A program made the position numbers and the translations under genes. 64,000 nt of DNA from Saussurea involucrata. Taxonomy: Eukaryota; Streptophyta; Magnoliopsida; Asterales; Asteraceae. Below the pieces are notes generated by a model that saw only the letters and a program-made list of their open reading frames with translations, was not told where the DNA came from and did not search any database. The stretch covers positions 130,315,501 through 130,379,500 of the forward strand of contig CM066324.1 of the NCBI GenBank assembly GCA_033807775.1, given 5' to 3'. Of the stretch, positions 32,334 through 42,700 are shown piece by piece (position 1 is the first letter of the stretch; the number at the start of each line of letters is the position of its first letter).

Positions 32334-33780
32334 GAGTAAATTACATATTTGATCCCTGTGTTATAGTGGTTTTAACACTCTGGGTCCCTAAAATGAAATA
32401 ATTACACTGAGCATCCTTGTGGTTTTCATTTTATAACGTGTTTAGTCCCTAAAATGGACGCCGTCCAAAATTGCTCCGTTAAAGTGCCCATGTGCAAGGC
32501 ACATGATGGGTAATTTGGTCATTTCACCTAATTCTTTAAAACCACTAAACTACAGGGACCAAATATGTAATTTACTCTAAAGCTTAATACTAAACCACAA
32601 GGATCAAACGCCATCGTCTTCATCTTCTTCCCACTGCAAACGCCGGCGGCCTCCACCTGCAAACGCCGGCGACCTCCATCGTCTTCATCTTCATCCCCCT
32701 GCAAACGCCGGCGTTCAAATGTTTTTCATCCCTGTAGTTCGATCCCAGCAACACCGCCATCGCCGCCAGCCCCCTCCACCCCGCCAGCAACACTCTTCTC
32801 CTCCACCGACATCCACACCGCCGCACCACCGCTGCCTCCACCTTCCGTCACCATCGCCACCGACCCACTTCTTCTTCTCCCTCCCCTCGGCTAACCCCCT
32901 TCCCCTTCCACCTCCATCGATTTGGGTTCGATTTGGTCAGTTTAAAATCATAGATGGGATGATAAGTGAAGGTTTGCAGGTTTTGATTTTGGGTCAGATT
33001 CTTGTATCGATTGAGTTTCCATCTACATCTCCATTTCTTATTTTGAAAAAGGGTGTGTATGTGTTTTCGATTCCTTGTGATTCATCGTTACAACACTTTT
33101 TTTTTTCCAATTCTTTCCAACATGGGATTCACTGTTTTTGATTGATCCGAATTGGGTGTTTGACAAATTTCAGAATTGAGATATGTTGGGGGTTGAGATC
33201 TTGATTTTGAGCTGATTAGGTTGAATTAAGTTGCTATCCTTTTTTATTAGCTCGCATATTCGATGGATGGTTGATTGATTGTTCTAACTTAGGAATTTTT
33301 GTTCTAAGACCTAATGAAATGCTGGAGGAAAGGGTTCTATACAGGGGTTGGATTGTAATTGAATCTGTATTTGTTTTGTGATTAGATGTTTCTTGAGGGT
33401 TTGAAATCTGATAAAATGGATTTATTTTAGTTTGAATTTATTTTTTGATTTTGAGTTTGAGTTCATGGTGTTCTTGATTTTTAGGATGATAATGGAAGAA
33501 GGAGATGAAGAGTGACACATGGCAGTATGCAATTAATTGGTGCTTGCTTTAGTTGTTTTTATTTTTAATCTAAAATGAGAAAATACATAAAATGACTAAA
33601 ATGCCCATCATATGCCGTGCACATGGGTGGTTTAAATGAGCAATTTTGGACGGCGTCCATTTTAGGGACCAAACACGTTATAAAATGAAAACCACAAGGA
33701 TGCTCAGTGTAATTATTTCATTTTAAGGACCCAGAGTGTTAAAATCACTATAACACAGGGACCAAATATGTAATTTACTC
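32334..33780. mobile_element. MULE with 9-bp duplication and GC-rich internal sequence (Pack-MULE candidate)
   Basis: A 1,447-bp element with inverted ends of about 190 bp, GAGTAAATTACATATTTGAT at the left and its complement at the right. The 9-bp duplication AAAAATAAA lies at 32325-32333 and 33781-33789. The ends share the words GACGGCGTCC, ATTATTTCATTTTA and TAACACAGGGACC. The interior begins with a C-rich, Pro/His-coding stretch and then becomes AT-rich, like the 5' end and first intron of a plant gene. No transposase. The first 245 bp (32334-32578) is itself palindromic, ending in a second inverted terminus. Confidence 0.82.
32719..33141 (+). pseudogene. Pro/His-rich open frame inside the MULE
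   Basis: A 140-residue open frame (SQQHRHRRQPPPPRQQ, PSPPTHFFFSLPSANPLPLP) lying in the GC-rich part of the element. No domain is recognised, and composition bias alone could keep it open. The two or three repeats of CAAACGCCGGCG just upstream (32637-32715) suggest local slippage. It could be the leader or first exon of a captured gene. Confidence 0.3.
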
Positions 33781-33789
33781 AAAAATAAA

Positions 33790-34498
33790 TAAAAGAAGAG
33801 CTAGTGATAGGTCCTGGTTCCTTCAAGTTTGCCGGTAAAAAATCATATGGCATATGTGCCGTCTATTATCGATCGCCGGCAAAAAAACAAAAAAAATGTC
33901 TCGAGGGTTGTATGCTCTAAAAACGGCAAAAAGCGTAATATACCATGTGATTGGAGATGCTTTTAGGTCTGATATATTTCTTAAGAGAGAGTGTGATTGT
34001 TGTAATCTCCTTTTAGCTTTAAATCTTCAAATCTCTTTAAGTATCTCGTTTGTATCAGAGCTTCTTGTTCGGTTTCAGCTCCGACCTCCGGTTATCAATC
34101 GTTCGATTGCAGTTCCGACCTCCGGTGATCGACCGTTAGGTCTCAGATCTGTTTTGGTGATATCTATCACTTTCTCTCTCGTTTTTTGTTTCTTTCTGTT
34201 TCGTTCCATTTGACATCTGAATCTGATCTGTCTAGATCCGGTTGAGATGTTTTTATCGTGAACGACTTCTGTTTTGTCAGATTCCGATCTGATTTGCTTT
34301 GGTAGAAGTTTACTGTTGTTATCGTTTGTTATCATACTTCTGTATCCGATAATATCCGTCATATATATCGTTTATACTTTACATTAGCTTAGATCTGATA
34401 TCTCTCTTCTGTAGATCTGATTTAAGTGTTTTCTTCTCTTGTTTTGGATCCTATTTTTTTTTAATTTTTAAATCTGGTCCCAATCGTGAGGAGCATTT
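33790..34498 (+). other. Unassigned region with an LTR-end and primer-binding-like site
   Basis: GTATCAGAGC at 34052-34061 follows TTGTAATCTCCTTTTAG...CTCTTTAAGTATCTC, which resembles the 3' end of a copia LTR. It is followed by two GTTCCGACCTCCGG-like repeats. No second LTR or pol sequence is seen nearby, so a decayed solo LTR plus leader is only a suggestion. The tail (34385-34498) resembles 35706-35830. Confidence 0.3.
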
Positions 34499-34506
34499 TG
34501 TTCATA

Positions 34507-35450
34507 TCTATACATATAATAAATAAGGAACTAGCATGGCACGTGTCGTCTTCTGGTAAGCCGATTTCAGTATTTTCCCGCTTAAACATGTATCTGGACG
34601 CAATTTACATCATAAGTTCAATTAGCACACCCACATTCACTCCTCCTTAAATCTCTTCTTAATTCAATTTTTTTAATTTATACGTTACATTTACTACCCT
34701 TATAATTAGGTATGTAGTTTACTTTTAATCTCTTATTTTTTTTATTTTTTATTTTAGACTCTTGTCATATTAACATAAATAATGTATATGAACTAAAATG
34801 CATTAAAAACATTTCTATTTTTTACAAATTATACCATTGTAATCGTTTCGTCAATACCTTCGAAATGAGCCCAATATTGAATATTTTTGGATTTAATTAT
34901 ATTATTAAATATCATAAATATATACGAATTAATGTGTCGTGATTAGTATGAGATTTGTTGAAATTAGTATGGGATTTGATACAAATAATCACTAAATTGT
35001 CGTGATTTTCTTTTTGTAATTTCATATCAATTTTTACGTCAAGTCGAATTCCTTCGACGAATTACAATTCTATCAAATCCCATTCTGTCAACGAAACATC
35101 CTTGGAATTATCATAAGAGATTTAATTACTTGGAAAAAAAATATCACTTATCAACTGACTTTTGGATTATGAGTTCGAACTTTTTTCAAAAATATAAATA
35201 TACAAAAATTTTAGTACAGTATATTTAATTATTTATACTTTCTTAATCATTATTATATTATTTCCTCTAATTTTATTTGAACTACGTAATATCAGTTATC
35301 AACAGATGATCAGTTAATGATATTTTCAAAGTCAAATTGTTATGTTTTCCGTCAATTCATTTTAAATTAATCTTTCATAATATCTGATAAGTTTTTTGGC
35401 ATGATTTAATTTTTTTAAATTACCCCTTGTAATACAAGGTTCAAACCTAG
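34507..35450 (+). mobile_element. Helitron-like non-autonomous element
   Basis: A 944-bp insert starting TCTATACATATAATAAATAA and ending CTAG. The stem-loop CCTTGTAATACAAGG (35425-35439) lies 7 nt before CTAG, and T follows, as expected for Helitrons (5' TC, 3' hairpin plus CTRR, A/T target). A second copy of the 5' half starts at 60508. No RepHel is encoded. Unusually, a 9-bp direct repeat TGTTCATAT overlaps the left end (34499-34507) and follows the right end (35453-35461), which Helitrons should not create. Confidence 0.65.
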
Positions 35451-36014
35451 TATGTTCATATTTGCGATATTATATGGAGGGAGGTTCTGAGAAAACCTAA
35501 AAAAATGAAAAAGTGTGAAACACCCCGGTAGTTTTTCATTCGGACAATTGTGCATACAAGTAATTAAGTTGTTGTTTGGTTTTTATGCACCATTCACATG
35601 TGCATGTTACAAATTACCTATCGTCCGGGTGTTCCTCAGTTTTCCTTTTCTTTTTTTGAGATTTTCCACTGAACCTGACCTTATTGTCATATAGGTTCTA
35701 TCGTTTATATCTATGATTCGCTTAGATCTGATCTCTCTTTCTTATATTTGATTTAAGCGTATTGTTCTCCTGTTTTGGATCATATTGTTTTTAAGATCTG
35801 GTCCAAATCATAACGAGTATTTTTTTTGTTCATATTTGCGACATCGTTTATAGCATGCATTTTTTAGATCTGTCTTTTTTGTGAGCTGGTTAAAATGTGC
35901 GATTCTCGGATCTCGATTCTATAAATCTGGTCTGAGTTTTCAGGAGTCGTTTGTTTCAAAAACTTGTTGCATCTTCTTTCATCTCTAGGTCGTTTAGTTC
36001 TGACTTGTTGCACT
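35451..36014. other. Spacer with duplicated flank
   Basis: 35706-35840 repeats imperfectly the sequence left of the Helitron-like insert (GATCTGATTTAAG...TTTTGGATC...TTGTTCATATTTGCGA). No gene. Confidence 0.5.
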
Positions 36015-37187
36015 CAGAGGTGTAAATGATGTGAGTCGAACTCGAGTATCTTTAAACTCGACTCGAACTCAAAACTTAATTCTCATGCTCGAACTCTACT
36101 CGAAAACTCACGAGTAGTGAAAATCCAAACTCGATAACCAGTGCCCAAGCTAAACTCGTTTCAAGCTTGAACTCGTTTCAAGCTTGAATCAAGGTCAAAC
36201 TCATTTAATGCATAACAATAGGGCTATAAATAAACCGAACGTACACGAACAAAAGCTTATTCATTTAGTTCGCTTAACTCAAATGAGCGAACATAAACAT
36301 TAAACGAACAAGTTTTTTGGTGTTCGTGTTCAAGTGTTTAAAATGTCGGTGTGCCCGTATTCATTTAGGTTCGTCCATTAGGGTGCGTTTGGTACGCAGG
36401 CTGGATGGGACGGGACAAAAAAAACAATCCCATGTTTGGTATGCCATGGGACAAAAATCAGATGGGACAACATGGGACAAAAACAAGTTTTCATGGGACA
36501 ATTAAGATTTTTTGTTCCACCAAAATAGGTGGAACAACATGGGACTAAAACATAAGATTACTAAAATACCCATTTTTTCCAACGTAACCTAGATTAAAAT
36601 TATCTCCTCTAGTCCCGTCCCGTCCAGTCCAGTTCCGTCCCGTCCAGTCTGCGTACCAAACGTTACCTTAAAAACATTAAATTAACGTCAAAAAGTATTT
36701 AAAACGAACCAAAGGGAGTAACTCTTCACCTATAATCCAACCATCAGGCTCAAGCCGAAGGCCCTGGGCCATTGGGCTAGAGAAAAAGAAGGCAAAAACT
36801 ATGGAATAATAGGAAGGGATAACCTTATTTATATAAAAAGTTCAAGCCCTTTGAATTGAACATCCTACCAACATGGGATGAAAACTTCACCTCAACAAGC
36901 TATTTCTAAGCTTGGGTTTATTTTTATTTTTATTTTATAGCTATTATCTTATTATTAGTTTATTATATTAAATTAATTATTATTAAAAGAATTACAATAT
37001 ATTTTATAAATTATCCGATAAAATTAATTATATATAAAATATATTCGAGTATCTCGCGACCTTATTGAGTCTAGTATCAGGTAGCTCGACTCGACTCGTT
37101 AGTATGTTGAGTCGAGCCTATTCGAATCAAGTGTTGACCGAGTCGATCTCGAGTAGCTCGCAAGTTGTCTAGTCTCGTTTACACCCC
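36015..37187. mobile_element. Degenerate hAT-like repeat cluster
   Basis: The left AGAGGTGTAAATGA and right TCGTTTACACCCC form short inverted ends, and both sides are rich in CTCGACTCG / CGAGTCGAG words. This is the GGGGTGTAAACGAG type common among plant hAT-related non-autonomous repeats. Around 36220-36370 a second such element, rich in GAACGAAC-like words, is nested. An 8-bp target duplication could not be confirmed. Confidence 0.45.
36381..36667. mobile_element. Harbinger-like MITE nested in the hAT-like repeat
   Basis: A 287-bp element with inverted ends GGGTGCGTTTGGTACGCAG and, reversed, GGTAACGTTTGGTACGCAG. TTA lies on both sides (36378-36380 and 36668-36670). The inside carries repeated GATGGGAC / GTCCCGTCC words. 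No ORF. Confidence 0.75.
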
Positions 37188-37191
37188 CTAG

Positions 37192-38400
37192 AACTTGCAC
37201 TTCTAACGACTCCATATCCTTTATCTTCACTCGAAATTCACCAAGATTCAAACACCCATTTATTGATAGTGTACTAAGTAACCACAAAAACGAAAAAAAA
37301 GGTTAAAGAGTCAAATCTATTACCTTGAGCTTCTTCCATAGATGTTGAAGATTGCTATAAGACATGTCAAGAGCAGCAAGGTTCCCCAATTGTAGCTCTG
37401 AACTCTGAAGGTAGAAAACTTAAAGGGAATCCATGCATAAACAACTATATTACGCTTATAGGCACATGTTTGTATGAACCAAGAAGTTGTATATGGTCGA
37501 CTTGAAATAATCTTACCTTATGCATCCCGCTGAATGCTTTTGTTTTAAGGATGAGGTTGTTATGGTAGGAGGAATGCAATAGGAAAACCCAAGCAAATAA
37601 GCACCAAATCCATGAGAAAATATCACAAACTCAATGAGATCATCTCCAAACTTTTCCATGGTAAAACCACTTGTTCCATGTGATGCTTAATTCTCAATCA
37701 TTTTCATGTCAAGGATAAGGCCTTGAATTTTCCCCACCCCCTTTATAATAAATTAGACAAGTAAACATGAGCAAAGTTTTCTACACACTTAACACCTATA
37801 TAAACACAACACACACATACATATATCCTCAGTTATCTTTTCTTGTTTCAACACATCATATGATTCCTTGTGATGCCATAATCGACTACTCTCCTATGGC
37901 TCCCCTTAGGTGATTCTTGACGAACTAAATCTCAACCTAGCTCTTGAAGCAGTTGGTGCATCATCAACTTATTTCTAGGTTTAACTACGACAACATCTAT
38001 CAATGAGCTTTGAGAACCCAAAAGTTGGGATCATATCACACTCCCTTAGTATTGCTTCAGTGAATTCTCTATCTTTGCCAATGAAAAAACAAGGAGTGTG
38101 CTTGAACAATTTCTTGTCATTTTTCGAAGGCAAATAATCAAACCTTATGTGCAAAACCTGTTCTATCTTATGATTAGGTTCCTTATCTAACAATTTTTAT
38201 GGTATCCTTCCATGTAGCTATATCTTCATTACGCAAAGAACTACCTAAAATTGTAAGAGCCAATGAATGTTCTTTACAATACATCACAACCTTTCTTGCT
38301 TGCTCTCTGCAACTTTCATCGGATAATCGCCATTAAACGCATGCAACCCTACAACTTGTTGGACCTCTTCGTTTAAGCCTTCAAGCAATTGCTTTGAGAA
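37192..38400 (-). pseudogene. TNL resistance gene fragment, left inverted copy
   Basis: Read on the minus strand it matches the right copy at 50858. From about 38390 it gives the late NB-ARC text LHAFNGDYP and SLALTILGSSLRNEDIATWKDT (degenerate GLPLAL region). The open piece 37981-38193 follows (EPNHKIEQVLHIRFDYLP, FKHTPCFFIGKDREFTEAIL, FGFSKLIDRC). After a probable intron, leucine-rich-repeat text appears near 37360-37560 and 37200-37290 (LSTLSINGCLNLGEF). Relative to the right copy the middle of the LRR is deleted. TIR and P-loop parts are absent and frameshifts are many. The family senses pathogen effectors; this copy cannot. Confidence 0.7.
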
Positions 38401-38420
38401 CCCCAAACTTTTGTGTGTTG

Positions 38421-38425
38421 TTTTT
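38421..38425. repeat. Left target-site duplication of element C (TTTTT)
   Basis: Five T before TGTTAGTCC, matched by TTTTT at 50843-50847 after the other LTR. Low complexity makes the match weaker evidence than usual, but both ends line up exactly with the TG...CA termini. Confidence 0.7.
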
Positions 38426-39499
38426 TGTTAGTCCCAGATGGCTTAACAAGTATTGTAGAAGGGGGGGTTGAATACAATACACAAAAATTTCACAATTTTA
38501 ATTCTTATATTTGAAAAACTTTCAAAAGAATTACACACAGAAAACTTAAGATTGTTGCGGAAAAGAACAGATAAACTATTCTAACAATCTTACACAAAGT
38601 ATACAACAAAACAACTAAGAACACTAAGAGCAAAGCTATTGAGTTTTAAGGCTTAAAAGAAGGTTTCTTGCACTGAGAGAATTTCTTGAAAGCGTGAGAA
38701 TTGCATGAAGAGCACTTCTCCTTTTATAGTGCCAAGGAGTGCCCAAGCATTAAATGCTTGGGACACTTGTCATCTTCACATATGCTGATAATGTTGACTT
38801 CAGGAGAACTGTGAAGTCCTTGTCACTTTTCACTAGGTGCAGACAGAGTAGCTTGAGCAGATAATAGGGACCTTAACTGAAGGTGGATAAAAAGACAAAC
38901 TGTCACTTTTCTCTGCTGGAGGATATTGTCCCATAATAAATGATCTTCTGTCTTGAGCCTTTAGCACCGAAGTGGTTTCCACCGAGATTTGACAAGTCTT
39001 CGGTGGAAAGAAGACTAGTCCACCGAAGTTGCAAGCAGGTTTCGGTGGTAACTAGTCCACCGAAATTACGAGCATGTTTCGGTGGTGAGAGGACCACCGA
39101 AATTACAAGTATATTTCGGTGGTGAGAGGACCACCGAAATTACATGTATATTTCGGTGGTGAGAGGAGCACCGAAAGGGTCATCGGTGGTGGATGGGCCA
39201 CCGAGACTGTCTATGCACTTCGGTGGGAGAAGGCCACCGAAGATGTCCTATAACTTCGGTGGAGAGAAGGCCACCGAAATGTCAAGGGATTTCGGTGGTG
39301 ATGACTTGTTTGAAAGTTGCCGAGAGTCTTCTATTTTCCACAAGTAGAGAGTCTTCAAGCTTGGTTTCGGTTGATCTTCGACTTCACCGAACATTTGCTA
39401 TCTTGTACAAGTCATTCAAAGAACTGAACTAAAATATTCTAAGTAGGAGTTTTAGGGAAAACATCGGTGAGTCAATTTCAAATCCTTGGTGACCCAAAA
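38426..39499 (-). repeat. 3' LTR of element C
   Basis: On the minus strand it should start TGTTGGGTCACC, but this copy has TTTTGGG at the start and ends GGGACTAACA. It contains TATAAAAG (complement 38731-38738), with palindrome AAGCATTAAATGCTT just upstream as in element B, and ATTCAAC(7)TTCTACAA near its end. The palindromic repeat array of this LTR is listed separately. Confidence 0.92.
38968..39305. repeat. Array of CCACCGA / TCGGTGG inverted pairs in the element C LTR
   Basis: About 17 hits of TCGGTGG or its complement in about 340 bp, arranged mostly as facing pairs such as TTTCGGTGG...CCACCGAAA with about 5-25 nt between arms. Each pair could fold into a hairpin. The identical array is at 50311-50648 in the other LTR. 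Confidence 0.92.
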
Positions 39500-39513
39500 A
39501 TCTCCCCCTATTT
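39500..39513 (-). other. Polypurine tract of element C
   Basis: Minus-strand AAATAGGGGGAGAT lies directly before the 3' LTR, the same sentence as in element B. Confidence 0.88.
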
Positions 39514-39797
39514 GAATTTGAGCTCCTTATCTTAGAATATTCAAGAGTAAATAAAAGCAAGTGCGTTTTTGACCCTTTTTACTCTTTTGGGTTCTTTTCA
39601 CATAGACCATTCTTTTTGTTCTTTTTGACCTTTTTCTTTTGTATGCGTATGTATACTATGTACAGTATTTACAGGTAACGAAAAAATAAAGTATGTACGG
39701 AAATAAAATTCAAATAGAGATACTTGTATTAAGATAAGTTCTCGTACAATTTTACAAAAAGAGAAATTAACTTTTACAAGTACTAAATGGAGAGAAC

Positions 39798-42700
39798 TTA
39801 CTTCTTTGAGGTTTTGCGGCGCTTGATTTCATCCAGTAAGTTTCTATAGAACGGTTGAGCTTCGGGGATGTTCGGAAAGAGGTTGTGAATGCCTTCCAGA
39901 AATATGGTATCGGCTATGGACATCTGGGCAAATCTGAAGAATGCCCGACGACCGAGACCGTCGTTGAAGAATAATCCTGGTATTGGTGAGAGGCTCAAGG
40001 TTGTGGTAGGATAGGGAACAGAGGTGGGAATGGTAAGGTTAAGATTGCTTACATTTGGGATTTTACCTTCTCTTGCCATTTCCTTGAAGACTGAGTCAGG
40101 AGGATTTTTGACTTTGGGGAGGATGATCTTCTCTTTCAGAGACAGCAGTTTGGCTCTTTCTTCGGTGGAGAGAATGATGTTATGTTTTCTTTTGATCTCC
40201 TTCATCTTATTCATTAGACCATCAATGTATTTGACAAAGATGTCTTTCCTTGGATTTGGACTCCTGACGAGGTGTTGAGTGATTTCATACCATTCCGAGA
40301 GACCGAAGAGTTGGAGATGGCTTTCTTTTACACTCTTCATAGAACCATCTTCCCAGTTAATAATCAATCTGATGTCTTGAGGATTTGCCTTGGAGGTGGC
40401 AATCTTTACTGAAGAAATTTGTGACCTATAGCTCCGGTGGTGCATGGTCTTTTTGTACCAATTAATTTCTTCATTCTTTTGTTGTTCCAAGGCACTGAGC
40501 ACCGATTTCTGTGTTTGGATGGCATCGGTGGACTTGACTTTTGAAGCTTCTTCTGCGGCAGCTTTGAGAGAAAGATCTCTGGATTTGTCTAAGTCGATTT
40601 GAGCTATTCTTGCTTCCTCAATTTCTTGAGCAGAGAGGCCAAGTTCGGTGGTGATTGGTTGAGAAGCAGGCTTGAGTTTGAGAGTTTCAGCGTCCTTCGG
40701 TCGAGCCCCATATTTTGCCAGATCCTTTTTCTTCTTTGCTTCTCTGGCCAATTCTTCGGCCGAAAGAATTCTTTTCCCTTTGTCTTCGGGAGCATTGCTG
40801 GACTGCTCCCCCTCAACTGATGCATTAAGGTCAAGAGCTTCGGTGGAGCCAGTATGGGTCGGTGAGAGTGAGACATGTTTCGGTGGAGAAGAGGGTTTCG
40901 GTGGAGAAAGAGGTTTCGGTGATGAGGAGGGTTTCGGTGGTGAGGAGGGTTTCGGTGGTGAGGATGATTTCGGTGGAGAGGGTTGCGGTGGAGAGGGTTT
41001 CGGTGGAGGCTGGTTACTGGAAAGTTTCTTTATGGATGGAAGTTTCGGTGGAGCCGTGATTTTCTCCCCCTCAGGAACAGCCGGCAACTTGAAACCCAAC
41101 TCATAGAAGGCCTTATCAAACTTGGAGTGTAGGAAGGCCAGACTCGTTTCGGTGGTATGGGGAACCAAGGCAAAATCACCGAGATCCATTTCCCACTGGG
41201 AACGTTCAGGACTGGGTGAGTCGGTGGAAGGTTTGGAGAGGGACTCCACTGTGGTAGAAAGGGTAGATAATTTTTCTTGAATGGGGCGTAGGGCTTCGGT
41301 GATGGCATCAAGAAGAAGATGCGGTAGCTGAGACTCGAGGGTAGAGATGCGGGAATTGGCTTGGGAGATTAAGGTGATGGTAGATTTAAGAAAGGTAGAG
41401 GTGCGGTCAATGTGCGGGGAAGTTTGGCCACCGATTTCGGGAAACTGGAAGAGTAGTCGGTGGGGGTCAGGTTCGGGAATGGGAATATGGAGGTAAGGCA
41501 CCAAGTCGTCGGTTTGTAGCATTCGGGGGGGAGCAGGTGATCGGGGGGGAGAAGGCGATCGGGGGGGAGTAGGCGATCGGGGGGGTGAATGGTGTGAGGA
41601 CGAGGGAGACTCGGTGTGATGTTCTTCGGTGGACGGGATGGTTTGGGGAGAACCAGTGTCCGCTAAAAGAAAATCAAAAAAATCAAAGGGTGCAATTGGG
41701 GGGGAACCCTTAGAGGGTTGTGCAATGTCTTCGATCGAAAACTGATCGGGTGTAAAGCTGTGTAGTGTGAAGTCAGAACCCTCGAGCGTAGAGATCTCGA
41801 GGTCATCTCCACCACCCAAAGAGTCGAGTGGGGAGGTATGTGGGGGGTTCTCCGGAAATGTAACTGAGGCCTTTCGAGAGGCAACAGAGGAGACGGTGGG
41901 GTGTGTAGCAGGTACCCTTGGCCCGGAGGGATGAAGTTCAACAACCGGCGATTTTGGAGAATCGACGGTTGGATGAGTCGGTTGGGCCGATGGTTTCCGA
42001 GACCTCTTTGGAAGAGATCCCGAAGGGGAAGGTGAGTGCCTCCGCTTGTGAGAAGGGGTGTGAACCGGGGAAGTCTCCGAGGGATCTCTCGGTGACGTGG
42101 TTCGAGAAGCGGGAGCGGAGGTGCCGGTGGCCTTTTGTCGTTTCTTTTGAGTGCCACCCGACGTCACTCGGGACCGGGGAGAAGGGACCACAACATTTGG
42201 AGTGACCTCGGGAATTTCCAGGTGGCGAAACCCGGGAATTTCCGCGTCACCCCAACGAAGTTCGGGAGATAGAGCGAAGGAAATCATACCTGGGCGTAAT
42301 GGGCGATCGGTGGCGAGCGGCTTGACGTTGAGGGTTTTGGTGCCCACAACGGGAGATGACCATTCATACGAGAACCGGGGCGAGGAAGAGCGGCGATCGG
42401 TTTCCAAAGCTTTGGAAAGCTTGTGTTGTAAGATCATGGAGATGAAGCGGGGAAAAGCAACGTAACACTTCTTGGGAGTTTTGATGACCTCGACAAGCTC
42501 TGAGAAGAAATATTGGGCGAAGTCAACTTTCCTTTGGAAGATGAGGGCATGAGCGAGTTTGTTGACGTGTGAGGGCGATTGGTCATGCCCACTTGTTTTG
42601 CGTGAGAGGCAATGGATAACGTGAGCGAAGAAGAAATTCCAAATGCCTCCCATTTTGCTGCGAAGAAGAGTACCGGGGCCTTTGGAGCTTTTGGAGGAGT

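Noticed and set aside
32719..33141. Functional proline-rich host protein
   Set aside because: Inside a MULE with perfect target duplication, compositionally biased, no start context; kept only as a possible captured fragment.
34075..34362. 95-residue minus-strand ORF
   Set aside because: No recognisable domain and antisense to an LTR-leader-like region.
38968..39305. CRISPR-like array
   Set aside because: Repeats are short inverted pairs with irregular spacing inside an LTR, copied exactly in the other LTR; no cas genes, plant context.
40599..42465. Plus-strand ORFs such as 40672-41106 with GFGGE repeats
   Set aside because: Antisense shadows of the Pro-rich repeats of ORF3 of element C.
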